Assembly (NCBI GenBank): GCA_023418505.1
Contig: JAEZZR010000008.1
Coordinates: forward strand, 1-64,000
DNA length: 64,000 bases
Direction: 5' to 3'
DNA from: Actinomycetes bacterium
GTDB taxonomy: Bacteria > Actinomycetota > Actinomycetes > Mycobacteriales > Mycobacteriaceae
Numbering within the stretch: position 1 is the first letter of the stretch; each line of letters opens with the position of its first letter. The translations under genes and the position numbers were made by a program. Under the pieces are notes generated by a model, which was given only the letters and a program-made list of their open reading frames with translations, was not told the origin of the DNA and did no database searches. Below, one piece after another: positions 34,031-42,405 of the stretch.

Positions 34031-36748
34031 CTAGTGCGCAGCTTGATCCCAGTTCACTCCGTGACCCACGGATACCTCCAGTGGAACCGACAACTCGATT
34101 GCCGCTCCCATTTCCTGCTGTACCAGTTCACTGGCTTGCTGCTCTTCACCGTCGGCAAGCTCGAGCACCAATTCGTCGTGCACCTGCAACAACATGCGGG
34201 ACTTCAAGCCCTCGCGCTGCAGCCGTGCCGCCACGCGCAACATGGCGACCTTAATGATGTCCGCTGCGGTGCCCTGAATCGGCGAGTTCAACGCAGCGCG
34301 CTCTGCCATCTGACGCGCGGTGTGGTTATCCGAGTTGAGATCCGGCAGGTAGCGGCGCCGCTCGAATAACGTCGAGGTATAGCCGTCCTTGCGCGCCTGC
34401 ACGACCACGGACTCCAGGTAATCGCGCACGCCACCGAAACGCTTGAAGTAATCTTCGCGCAGACGACGAGCTTCGCCCTGCGGGATGTCCAGCTGCTGCG
34501 CCAAACCAAAAGCGCTCAAGCCGTAAGCCAGGCCGTAGCTCATCGCCTTTACCCGGCGGCGAAGGTCTGGAGTGACCTGATCGGTTGGTACCTGGAAGAC
34601 CTTCGAACCCACATAGTTGTGCAGGTCTTCGCCGGTGCGGTAAGCCTCGATGAGGCCAGCATCTTCCGAAAGATGTGCCATCACGCGCATTTCGATCTGT
34701 GAGTAGTCCGCGGTGAGCAGCTGAGCGTAGTCCTGCCCCACGACGAATGCCTGACGAATCCGTTGACCAAACGGCGTGCGCACAGGGATGTTCTGCAGGT
34801 TTGGTTCTGTGGATGACAGACGGCCAGTAGCAGCCACCGTTTGGTTGAACGTGGTGTGGATGCGACCATCCTCGCCTACTGATTTGATTAAGCCTTCCAC
34901 TGTGGTTTTCATCTTCTGCCACTCGCGGAACTTCAGCAGCTGATCCAAGAACGGATGCGGATGGGTAGCAGCCAACGTTTCGATTTCTTTAGCTGCGGTG
35001 GAATAGCCCGTCTTCGTCTTCTTCGTCTTGGGCATATCCAGCTGATCAAACAGCACCGCCTGCAGCTGCTTTGGTGATGCCAAGTTCAAATCGTCTAGCT
35101 CAACGAGTTTGCGAGCTTCCGCAACCGCATCATCGGTATTCTGCTGCGCTTCTTTCCTTAAGTCCTGCAACACTGCTGTATCTACTGCGATACCGGTAAT
35201 TTCCATCTGCGCGAGAATCGGCGCCAGCGGCACTTCCAACTCGCTGTAAACACCATAAAGGCCGGCTCCATCGAGCTGCTTGGCTATTTCTGCCGCTACT
35301 TCTGCTACCGCCACTACCCGATCCGCTTTGCTGTTACCGGAAAGTAAGTCGAGCTGCGCCTCTTCTTCAGCCAGAGATCGATTCAAGTGGCGCTGATACA
35401 AATTAGCTAAAGAATACGAACGCTGGCTGGGGCGCAAAAGGTAACCGCCCAGCATTGTGTCGTGTACGAAGCCGTTGATCTGAGATGGTGGAATATCGTG
35501 TCCGCCCAACTGGTGAATCAGAGCCTTCACATCATGTGCCATCTTCGGCGCATCGCTGCTCAACCACTTGCGCAGTGCTTGATCGTCGGCGTCGGCCAGA
35601 GAACCGAGTTCGAATTCCACAACTTCGATGGCATTTTCTTCGGCATCGACGGTACCACCGGCATCCCCCGAACCACCGGAATCCCCCGAACCAGCCGAAA
35701 GCACCGGATTAGCCGGCGCTGCCAGAGACAACTGAAAATCAGATAAATACAGCGCAATAGGATCGCCACTGACGCGATCCAGCCATTGCGCCAACGGCTC
35801 GTCGTCAAGCGAAATTACGCGCACCACACTTTGCTGCGAAGTTTCACTTTCTTCGATCACGGAAGTTGAGACGTCGAAGGTCTGCATCACTTTGTCGCGC
35901 AGCTGGTTGCCGAACTCCAAGCGGTCGAAGAACTCCGCGATTCCCGAAGCGCTCGCGGGGCGCAGTTCTAGCTCGCCAGGACCATATGGCAAGTCCAGAT
36001 CCTTGACCATCTCAGTGACCTTGCGGTTGAGCTCCACGGTGCCCACGCGCTCACGCAAGCTATCGCCTACTTTGCCACCAATTTCATCGGCGTTTTCCAG
36101 CAGGTTCGCCAGCGAACCATACTTCTTAATCCACTTCTGCGCGGTCTTCTCACCCACGCCTGGAATGCCAGGCAGATTATCGGAAGGATCCCCACGCAGC
36201 GCCGCAAAATCCGGGTACTGCACGGGAGTTAGACCGTACTTTTCTTCCACCGCCTCCGGCGTAAACCGGTGAATATTGCGCACGCCCCGCATCGGGTACA
36301 GCACGGTGGTTTCCGGCGAGACCAACTGGAAGGAATCGCGATCACCGGTGACGATCAGCGTAGAGAAGTCCTCCGCGCGTGCCTGGGTTGCCAGGGTGGC
36401 GATAATGTCATCGGCTTCGAAGTTGTCCTTTTCCAACGTGACCACACCCATTTCCTGCAGCACCTGCTTAATCAGCGGCACCTGGCCGGAAAACTCCGCG
36501 GGCGCCTTATCGCGCTGCATCTTGTATTCCGGGAACATTTCGTTGCGGAAGGTTTCGCGGGCAACGTCGAAAGCTACTGCCACATGGGTAGGTTCTTCGT
36601 CTTGGATCAGCGAGCACAACATATTTAAAAACCCATATACCGCGTTCGTGTGCTGGCCGGAGGTGGTGGAAAAGTTGTCTGTTGGCAGCGCAAAGAACGC
36701 ACGAAACGCCATCGAGTGGCCATCCACAAGCATCAGGGTTTTAGACAT
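34031..36748 (-). CDS. polA: DNA polymerase I
   Basis: 905 residues. The 5'-3' exonuclease domain (1-300) has MLVDGHSMAFRAF and TGDRDSFQL. The middle 3'-5' exonuclease-like domain lacks recognisable catalytic acidic motifs, as usual in actinobacteria, and carries a Gly/Ser/Asp insert at about 354-366 from an 18-bp repeat. The polymerase domain has DYSQIEMRVMAHLS (motif A), RRVKAMSYGLAYG (O helix) and LLQVHDELVLE (motif C). The start is the ATG at 36748, because TAGACT lies 7 nt upstream; the GTG two codons earlier is less likely. Divergent from popT by 36 nt. Confidence 0.97.
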   Translation of the reverse strand: MSKTLMLVDGHSMAFRAFFALPTDNFSTTSGQHTNAVYGFLNMLCSLIQDEEPTHVAVAFDVARETFRNEMFPEYKMQRDKAPAEFSGQVPLIKQVLQEMGVVTLEKDNFEADDIIATLATQARAEDFSTLIVTGDRDSFQLVSPETTVLYPMRGVRNIHRFTPEAVEEKYGLTPVQYPDFAALRGDPSDNLPGIPGVGEKTAQKWIKKYGSLANLLENADEIGGKVGDSLRERVGTVELNRKVTEMVKDLDLPYGPGELELRPASASGIAEFFDRLEFGNQLRDKVMQTFDVSTSVIEESETSQQSVVRVISLDDEPLAQWLDRVSGDPIALYLSDFQLSLAAPANPVLSAGSGDSGGSGDAGGTVDAEENAIEVVEFELGSLADADDQALRKWLSSDAPKMAHDVKALIHQLGGHDIPPSQINGFVHDTMLGGYLLRPSQRSYSLANLYQRHLNRSLAEEEAQLDLLSGNSKADRVVAVAEVAAEIAKQLDGAGLYGVYSELEVPLAPILAQMEITGIAVDTAVLQDLRKEAQQNTDDAVAEARKLVELDDLNLASPKQLQAVLFDQLDMPKTKKTKTGYSTAAKEIETLAATHPHPFLDQLLKFREWQKMKTTVEGLIKSVGEDGRIHTTFNQTVAATGRLSSTEPNLQNIPVRTPFGQRIRQAFVVGQDYAQLLTADYSQIEMRVMAHLSEDAGLIEAYRTGEDLHNYVGSKVFQVPTDQVTPDLRRRVKAMSYGLAYGLSAFGLAQQLDIPQGEARRLREDYFKRFGGVRDYLESVVVQARKDGYTSTLFERRRYLPDLNSDNHTARQMAERAALNSPIQGTAADIIKVAMLRVAARLQREGLKSRMLLQVHDELVLELADGEEQQASELVQQEMGAAIELSVPLEVSVGHGVNWDQAAH
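35654..35689 (-). repeat. 18-bp tandem repeat inside polA
   Basis: ACCACCGGCATCCCCCGA (35654-35671) and ACCACCGGAATCCCCCGA (35672-35689) differ by one base, and a partial third copy follows. They encode GDAGGT/GDSGGS-type units on the minus strand, within the inactive proofreading domain. Confidence 0.85.
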
Positions 36749-36755
36749 GCACACC

Positions 36756-36777
36756 AGTCTAGGCGACGCTGTAGAAT
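36756..36777. promoter_or_regulatory. divergent leaderless promoters of polA and popT
   Basis: Minus strand: TAGACT (36756-36761) lies 7 nt before the polA ATG at 36748. Plus strand: TAGAAT (36772-36777) lies 7 nt before the popT ATG at 36785. The two -10 boxes are only 10 nt apart, so each promoter's upstream part overlaps the other gene's start. Confidence 0.6.
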
Positions 36778-36784
36778 CAGCTCG

Positions 36785-37747
36785 ATGAATACCTCACGCA
36801 ACAAAGCTTCGAAATCTGCCGCATCCGCCGGCGTGAATCCAGCCGTGCAACAACCAAACACGGACTCTCCTGCTGCGATGGCAGTGCACGTACTGCGCGG
36901 TGGGTTGATTGGCATCGCGGAGACCATCCCCGGCGTCTCTGGTGGCACGATCGCATTAGTCACCGGTATTTACGAGCGCATTATTGCTGCCGGCAAAGCC
37001 ATTACCGATCTTCCAGGTGCTGCCCGCGGTGGGGATTTCTCTCCCGCTTTACGACGGATTGACTGGAAGCTACTGATTCCAGTCGCTATTGGCATGTTGG
37101 CCGCGGTGTTCTTGCTGGCTGGCACGATGGAGTCTTTTGTTACTGGCCAGCCAGTGATATCGAAGGCACTATTTTTCGGCATGATCGCGGTGTGTATTGC
37201 GATTCCTTTGGGTGAGATTCGCCCGGGCGAGATTAAAACCGATAAGCAACGCAAACAGGCCTGGCTAGTTTTCGGCCTATTCGCCCTGGCTACTTTCATC
37301 TTGACGTCACTGCCATCTTCGGAGATCAGCGAGCCACCATTGTGGCTGGTATTCATTGCTGCTGCGATCGCTATCTGCGCTTTGGTGCTGCCTGGCGTAT
37401 CGGGCTCGTTCTTCCTACTTGTAATCGGCATGTACGCGCCAACTATGGCCGCAGTAGATCAGCGCAATATTGGCTACTTGCTGGTATTCATGCTGGGCGC
37501 GTTGACCGGCATCGTGCTTTTCGTTCGGCTATTGGAGCGCCTGCTGGAAAACCACCACGCACTTACCCTGGTAGCAATGTCTGGTCTACTGCTGGGATCC
37601 TTGCGTGCACTGTGGCCATGGCAAGGCCCCGAGGGACAGTTTGAAGGCTTTGGCGACAACGTCTTTGGCGCGCTGTTAATGGCACTACTAGGCGCCTTGA
37701 TTGTGGGCGTTGTTGCAGCTGCACAGCGTTATTTTTCAAAACGGTAG
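36785..37747 (+). CDS. popT: DUF368/PopT-family polyprenyl-phosphate translocase
   Basis: 320 residues, mainly hydrophobic, with roughly eight membrane segments after a ~35-residue polar start. The family signature GIAETIPGVSGGTIALVTGIYE follows the first segment, and a related VLPGVSGSFFLLVIGMY occurs in the second half, giving the known internal duplication. DUF368 proteins have been shown to return the lipid carrier undecaprenyl phosphate across the membrane; in corynebacteria the carrier would be decaprenyl phosphate (inference). The ATG at 36785 is chosen over the longer frame because TAGAAT lies 7 nt before it. Confidence 0.88.
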   Translation: MNTSRNKASKSAASAGVNPAVQQPNTDSPAAMAVHVLRGGLIGIAETIPGVSGGTIALVTGIYERIIAAGKAITDLPGAARGGDFSPALRRIDWKLLIPVAIGMLAAVFLLAGTMESFVTGQPVISKALFFGMIAVCIAIPLGEIRPGEIKTDKQRKQAWLVFGLFALATFILTSLPSSEISEPPLWLVFIAAAIAICALVLPGVSGSFFLLVIGMYAPTMAAVDQRNIGYLLVFMLGALTGIVLFVRLLERLLENHHALTLVAMSGLLLGSLRALWPWQGPEGQFEGFGDNVFGALLMALLGALIVGVVAAAQRYFSKR

Positions 37748-37828
37748 GCAGTGGTTTACTATATAACCCGTTGCACGGCAGCATTTGATGGAAGCGCTCT
37801 TCACTGAAGAATTCTGTACCGCAACATT

Positions 37829-37902
37829 GCCCTTGTAGCCCAATTGGCAGAGGCAACGGATTCAAAACCCGTCCAGTGTGAGTTCGAGTCTCACCAAGGG
37901 CA
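37829..37902 (+). tRNA. tRNA with CAA anticodon (Leu by anticodon), short variable loop
   Basis: 74 nt: acceptor GCCCTTG/CAAGGGC, D-arm GCCC...GGC, anticodon loop TTCAAAA giving CAA at 37863-37865, 5-nt variable loop, T-arm GTGAG/CTCAC with TTCGAGT, discriminator A. No CCA is encoded. The anticodon stem has an A-C mismatch next to the loop (37860/37868). The anticodon reads UUG (Leu), but tRNA-Leu normally has a long variable arm, so the amino-acid identity is uncertain. A terminator follows, and an accessory region begins just downstream. Confidence 0.85.
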
Positions 37903-37908
37903 CACCTT

Positions 37909-37950
37909 AAACCCACCTTGATCACAATATTTGCTGGTCAAGGTGGGTTT
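37909..37950 (+). terminator. tRNA terminator hairpin
   Basis: AAACCCACCTTGA and TCAAGGTGGGTTT are perfect 13-bp arms around a 16-nt loop, seven nt after the tRNA. CTCTCGTTTC follows, with a weak T-rich tail. Confidence 0.75.
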
Positions 37951-38593
37951 CTCTCGTTTCACTGCCTATACCTCTTCGTCGCTGAAGGCCTGTTTTTAGG
38001 TTTTTCTGAGAAAAAGTGAGCCAAAAGTGAGCCAAAAACGGGGTTGAAATGAGACTCAAAACAGGGATTGAAACCTAGCCAAAATGGACAGGAAAAGGGT
38101 GGCTAAATCAAGGCAAAAGTGAGCCAAGCGAGTAGTTGGCTTGCAAGCCTCTTCATAGCTCAAGTGGAGTACCTTTGCCCAATACCTCATCCGTACCCTT
38201 TGGAGCTGCAGTTACGGTTTCCGCATTGGCACGCATGGTGGTCGCCACTCGATGCCAATAACGTTTTAAGCTACTTCCGGCTCAACTGTTCTAACAAAAC
38301 CTGAAACGTACTGCAGGGAGTTCACTTCCTTCGCTCTTTCCAAAGAATAATTTGACATTGAAAACAGGCTCGGACCCGAGAATTATCTGTAGCGGGCAAT
38401 CCCATAGCTGTTATTTGCAGCACGCTCAAGCCAAATAACCAAAATTCATCAATCCCGACAGGCTCTAGTGCTGACCAGGTTTCGACGTAAGGTGTCCTAT
38501 GTGTCAAGCCTTACTACCCCCCAGCGAGGGTTTTCCCTAGTACGGGATAGCCTATGCTGTCCACGAGCTAATGAAATTCAGGAGTGATGACGG
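37951..38593. other. non-coding stretch at the tRNA edge of the accessory region
   Basis: About 640 nt. The first ~180 nt hold three AAAAGTGAGCCAA repeats and AG-rich sequence. The rest contains only short open frames (for example 38119-38304 and 38322-38507) without ribosome sites or protein-like composition, so I do not call genes. A TATGCT element near 38550 could be a -10 for the 60-codon gene. Confidence 0.5.
38012..38127. repeat. three direct repeats AAAAGTGAGCCAA beside the tRNA
   Basis: Copies lie at 38012-38024, 38023-38035 and 38115-38127. The first two are abutting with an 11-nt period; the third is ~80 nt away. Short direct repeats next to a tRNA are the usual form of arm-type sites bound by tyrosine integrases, so this may be a relic of an attachment region. 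No integrase gene is present nearby. Confidence 0.7.
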
Positions 38594-38776
38594 ATGACAA
38601 GCATCCAGGATCTAATGAACCGTCGAACAACTCCGGTAATCGCCCGTTCAACGAACGGTCAAGTGATTCGGAAAGCGCCAATTCACGATCCCTCGGAGAA
38701 CTTCCGGAAAGGCTGGGAACAGACGGGCGAAGCGTTACGCAAGGCGATGATCCATCACGGCACGACTCGTCATTAA
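38594..38776 (+). CDS. hypothetical 60-residue protein
   Basis: Not recognised. AGGAG lies 9 nt before the ATG at 38594, which supports translation. The product is basic in its first half (MNRRTTPVIARS) and has an amphipathic C-terminal segment, ENFRKGWEQTGEALRKAM. An alternative frame from 38584 overlaps it but has a worse ribosome site and a Ser/Asn-rich, less protein-like product. It is the only plus-strand gene of the accessory block. A small regulatory or antitoxin-like role is possible but unsupported. Confidence 0.5.
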   Translation: MTSIQDLMNRRTTPVIARSTNGQVIRKAPIHDPSENFRKGWEQTGEALRKAMIHHGTTRH

Positions 38777-38894
38777 ACTCAGATTTAATTTTGAACCCGA
38801 ATATCATTAACCAGTTCTGCGAGTACAGCAGATTCAGCTAAGATCTCTTCCACCATCTGAAGACCTCGCTAGATCAGCACACTCACTTCCAGAA

Positions 38895-39236
38895 TCAATC
38901 GTCAGGGTATAGAAGCTCAGTTTTTTTGGCTCCAGCGCGACGACGTAGTGAATCATAGGGCCAATTTAAAGCTGGGTCATCGTCCAAACCGTCCCAGTCA
39001 ACGGACAGATCCCAATCAGTTTCTTCACATGCCTTCTCAAAAGCTTGCAACAAACGAAGATACACTTCATCTTCTTGGTACCTGCGCAGCGTAATATCCG
39101 CTACCGTCATATCGTTTACCGCATCGACGCGAGCTCTATCCTCTAATCCGTATCGGGCAGCTAATCTACTCAAATAGGCAAGGGCTTCTTCCTCATCGGT
39201 TTTTCCCCACACCGATAAAGATGGCTGGATACCCAT
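38895..39236 (-). CDS. acidic hypothetical protein
   Basis: 113 residues, not recognised. By my count it has 26 Asp/Glu against 14 Lys/Arg, with an acidic, Trp-containing stretch (DWDLSVDWDGLDDDP) and a short basic end (RRRAGAKK). No signal peptide or membrane segment. It lies 209 nt downstream of the MmeI-like gene on the same strand, so it may be co-transcribed or a separate accessory gene. Only a weak AAGAG is seen before the ATG. Confidence 0.6.
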   Translation of the reverse strand: MGIQPSLSVWGKTDEEEALAYLSRLAARYGLEDRARVDAVNDMTVADITLRRYQEDEVYLRLLQAFEKACEETDWDLSVDWDGLDDDPALNWPYDSLRRRAGAKKTELLYPDD

Positions 39237-39445
39237 TTAGAACTCTTTTCGGGTTGTGGCTACTAAGTAAATTTCTACGCTTAAGCTGAATACTACCCCA
39301 GACCTACGTTTTACTCCAAAAATATAGGGTCGATTTATCAGCGGAATCAGCTGAGCGATCCGTTCTTCGATTAGAATTCAGTTGCGCCACCGAATCCGAG
39401 AAATCCAACAAGGGGATAACAACGACTGTTACGTAGCGGTTCCCT

Positions 39446-42286
39446 CTATGAGTTAGTTCCAGTCAGCTTCACGTAATTCATGAATAGCAACTCTTGCCGT
39501 TGCTTCTCACTGGCAAGTTTCCGCTGCGCTCCAAAGGCCTTATCAACTGCACGGTCAAGCTTGTCGTGAGCCTTCAAAAGATCTGGATCCATCGCCAACG
39601 GCTGGTAAAGGTCTGCTAGCGATCGGTTCGGGAACTTCTTCCGTGCTTCGAGAACACCCTTTCCACCTTCGATGATTGCTGCACGTTCTTTCTCTGACAG
39701 CTCGGGAACAGGGAAAGTGTTCCAAGTTACAGTGTTAGCAAACCTCAACCGTGATTCGAGCCTTCCGCCAACAGTTCGCTGCCAGGTAATGAACATTGAT
39801 GAAGAAATAAGGGCAAACTGAAGCCCGTCCTCATCAGGCGTCTGGAAAACCAAATTGCTCACGATAGTTGTTTCAGGAAGCCGTTGCGCTGTAAAGAACT
39901 TTCGGGTTTCACTAACGACGCTCGGAATACAAAGAAACGGCACGCGTGGACGTCCTGCATTAGGACGAAATAGGTGTGGAATATCTCGGAGCTTATAAGC
40001 ATCGCCGGTCTTGGTACTATTTTCACGGAAGTCACGACATTTTTCTATGCGTTGTTTCAACGCGTGAGATCGGCCAATATCTCGTGGATCAAAGTTTTCA
40101 TCTGCCATCCATAGACACCACCTGTCGAGATTATGCAGCAATTCCCTAGCCCCTTTGAACTCGCGCAAATATTTAGCTGCAATCGGATCACACGCGAACT
40201 GCTTGTAGTCTTCCTGCTCCACTAACAAATGTCCACCATCAGCAGGTTTAGATCCGTAAATAACCTTGGGTAACTCAGGTGATAGAACTTTAGACCGCTT
40301 CTTCACCAACACATTCGGCCCATCAACTAGATAGGCATTGATACGCCGGGTAACTGGTTCTTCTACTGCTTCACCATTCACTTGTGGGTAGTTCCACAGC
40401 CGGGGCTTGACATCCAGATCCCTAGTAAACCCAATGATCACACAATGCACCGCTGCTTTGCCTGGGGCTTCAGAGTCCCAAGCAAAAGTCCGATGCGCGA
40501 ACTTAATCACCCAACTAGCATTAAACAGCGGCTCGAACAGAGCTGGCACCGGCTGACCTTGCGCAATAGAGTTCGTCGTCACAAACGCGAATTCACCTGG
40601 ACGGCTACTCAACAGATCTTTGCTCTTCGCATGCCAGCCGGTTACATAGTCCAAATAACCGTCGTAGTCCTTCCCCCAAACATGCTTCATGTCTGCTTTT
40701 TGGTCATTTGTCTTCGTGTACTGCCCAATAAACGGCGGGTTGCCAAAGATATACGTCGATCCAGCAACCCGCTTGATCTCTTCATCCCAATCGATTCGAA
40801 GCGCATTGCCGTGGCGGATATGAGCGGTAATCGTAATCGGTAGACGCTCTGGCGCATTGCCAATACGTAGCGCCAACTCCCTGTTGGCTTGATGATCCAC
40901 TAGGAACATTGCAGTTTCGGCAATCTTGGCTGGCCACCAGTTCAATTCGAAACCGTAGAACTGTCCAATGCTCAGCTTTTGTTCCCACGAGGTATCAAAC
41001 GACAAATCACCTAGACCTTCGCGTTCACGAATCGCCACGATAACGTCCGTTTCGATCTTGCGCAGTTCCCGATAGGCGACAACAAGGAAGTTGCCACAAC
41101 CACACGCGGGGTCACAAAACGCCATATCCGCCAGCGAGTCACGAAACGCCCGCAACTGCTTCACCGACGTCGAACGGTTAGTAATCAGTCGGTTCGCTTC
41201 TTTTCGCAAGCTATCCAAGTACAGCGGCTCAATAACCTTCAAGATGTTGGTTTCACTGGTGTAGTGCTCACCATCTGCCCGGCGCGCCTCTTTAGATTTC
41301 ACCAGCTGGAACATAGAGCCGAAGATTGCGGGGCTAATGCGGTTCCAGTTGAAACGGCAGGCGTTCAACAGTGCTTCGCGCATTTCGTGGTCGAAGAATT
41401 CCTGTGGCCAGAATTCGTTAAACAGGCTGCCGTTGACATATGGGAACTTCGCCATGGAATCAGGCACGCGTTGGCGCCGATTCTCGGGAGTGTTCAGTAC
41501 TTGGAATAGTGCTGCTAACTGGCTGCCCAGATTTTCGTCGTTAGTGTCGTTCAAAACGAACCGATAGAAGAGGTCGTTTTCCCACAAACCCGCGTCGTCG
41601 CCATAGAGCAAGAACAGTACCCGGGTGAGGAAAACGGAGCTCTTTTGTACTTTCCAGTCTTCGTCTTCTGGATTGGTGGGCGCTTCGTCGCCTACAGATT
41701 CATCGACCTCGGGGTTGGTCATTGCGGTAAACAGGTCAGCCATCAGCTTGGAAGCCTTGATCGATGCTTCGGTTTCTTCTGCCTTAGTGATCTCTTCCCG
41801 GCCAGCTAAGAACATCAGCTGATCTACATGATCGGCAAGCTCTTCTAGGGCGAATTCTTCCGTCCAGCCTTCGGCACCCAATTTGGTTAGGCGGATAGTT
41901 TCGAAATTGGTGGTGATAACAAATTTCGGCCACTCATGGGAAGCAATGGAACCCCCAGCCAGATAACCCAGCGCCTGCGAATCAGCTTTAACCAGGTCTT
42001 TCCCAATCGACTTCGCTTCACCGATCACAACGGAAGACCAGAATAAGTCGATATAACCAGTACGCCCGGTAGTGGCACGCTTAGCGTCTCGCTCGAAGAG
42101 ATCGATACGCTCCGGTATTACTCCGAAGCAGCGCAGTAGGCTGCCCCAGAATTGCTGTGCCCCGGAGCTTTCTGTGTGGCCTTGGCCGGAAGTTTTCCAC
42201 TCTTGAATGCGCTTTATCCAGACAGTGACAAATTTATCTAACTCTCGCTTGACTTCACTACGCGAAATCTGGGCAACCGTGGCCAT
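39446..42286 (-). CDS. MmeI-type (type IIL) restriction-modification enzyme
   Basis: 946 residues from the ATG at 42286, chosen because AAAGG lies 8 nt upstream; a GTG three codons earlier lacks this. An N-terminal PD-(D/E)xK nuclease reads YIDLFWSSVVIGEAKS, with D80, E90 and K92, the same D-x9-E-x-K spacing as MmeI. A helical spacer (~150-380) leads to the N6-adenine methyltransferase with motif I DPACGCGNFL (392-401) and motif IV NPPF (516-519). The C-terminal ~350 residues should form the target-recognition domain and end. Such enzymes cut and methylate with one polypeptide and need no separate methylase. All motifs look intact. The target sequence cannot be read by eye. Confidence 0.88.
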   Translation of the reverse strand: MATVAQISRSEVKRELDKFVTVWIKRIQEWKTSGQGHTESSGAQQFWGSLLRCFGVIPERIDLFERDAKRATTGRTGYIDLFWSSVVIGEAKSIGKDLVKADSQALGYLAGGSIASHEWPKFVITTNFETIRLTKLGAEGWTEEFALEELADHVDQLMFLAGREEITKAEETEASIKASKLMADLFTAMTNPEVDESVGDEAPTNPEDEDWKVQKSSVFLTRVLFLLYGDDAGLWENDLFYRFVLNDTNDENLGSQLAALFQVLNTPENRRQRVPDSMAKFPYVNGSLFNEFWPQEFFDHEMREALLNACRFNWNRISPAIFGSMFQLVKSKEARRADGEHYTSETNILKVIEPLYLDSLRKEANRLITNRSTSVKQLRAFRDSLADMAFCDPACGCGNFLVVAYRELRKIETDVIVAIREREGLGDLSFDTSWEQKLSIGQFYGFELNWWPAKIAETAMFLVDHQANRELALRIGNAPERLPITITAHIRHGNALRIDWDEEIKRVAGSTYIFGNPPFIGQYTKTNDQKADMKHVWGKDYDGYLDYVTGWHAKSKDLLSSRPGEFAFVTTNSIAQGQPVPALFEPLFNASWVIKFAHRTFAWDSEAPGKAAVHCVIIGFTRDLDVKPRLWNYPQVNGEAVEEPVTRRINAYLVDGPNVLVKKRSKVLSPELPKVIYGSKPADGGHLLVEQEDYKQFACDPIAAKYLREFKGARELLHNLDRWCLWMADENFDPRDIGRSHALKQRIEKCRDFRENSTKTGDAYKLRDIPHLFRPNAGRPRVPFLCIPSVVSETRKFFTAQRLPETTIVSNLVFQTPDEDGLQFALISSSMFITWQRTVGGRLESRLRFANTVTWNTFPVPELSEKERAAIIEGGKGVLEARKKFPNRSLADLYQPLAMDPDLLKAHDKLDRAVDKAFGAQRKLASEKQRQELLFMNYVKLTGTNS

Positions 42287-42405
42287 AACCAGCACCTTTC
42301 CGAAAACTAACCAATCTATCTAAGAATAATCGAAATGCCACAGAGCATCGCGATCAACCTGGGGATAGCAGAGCCCAGACCAACGTTCATGCCAAAGTAG
42401 AACCC

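Noticed and set aside
38041..38090. Possible CRISPR repeat (GGGTTGAAA / GGGATTGAAA words)
   Set aside because: The words differ, are only about 25 nt apart and are not followed by further units; no cas genes are nearby.
38119..38507. Short open frames in the tRNA-side non-coding stretch
   Set aside because: Two ~61-codon frames on opposite strands lack ribosome sites and have low-quality composition (many Trp, His, Cys), so they are not called.
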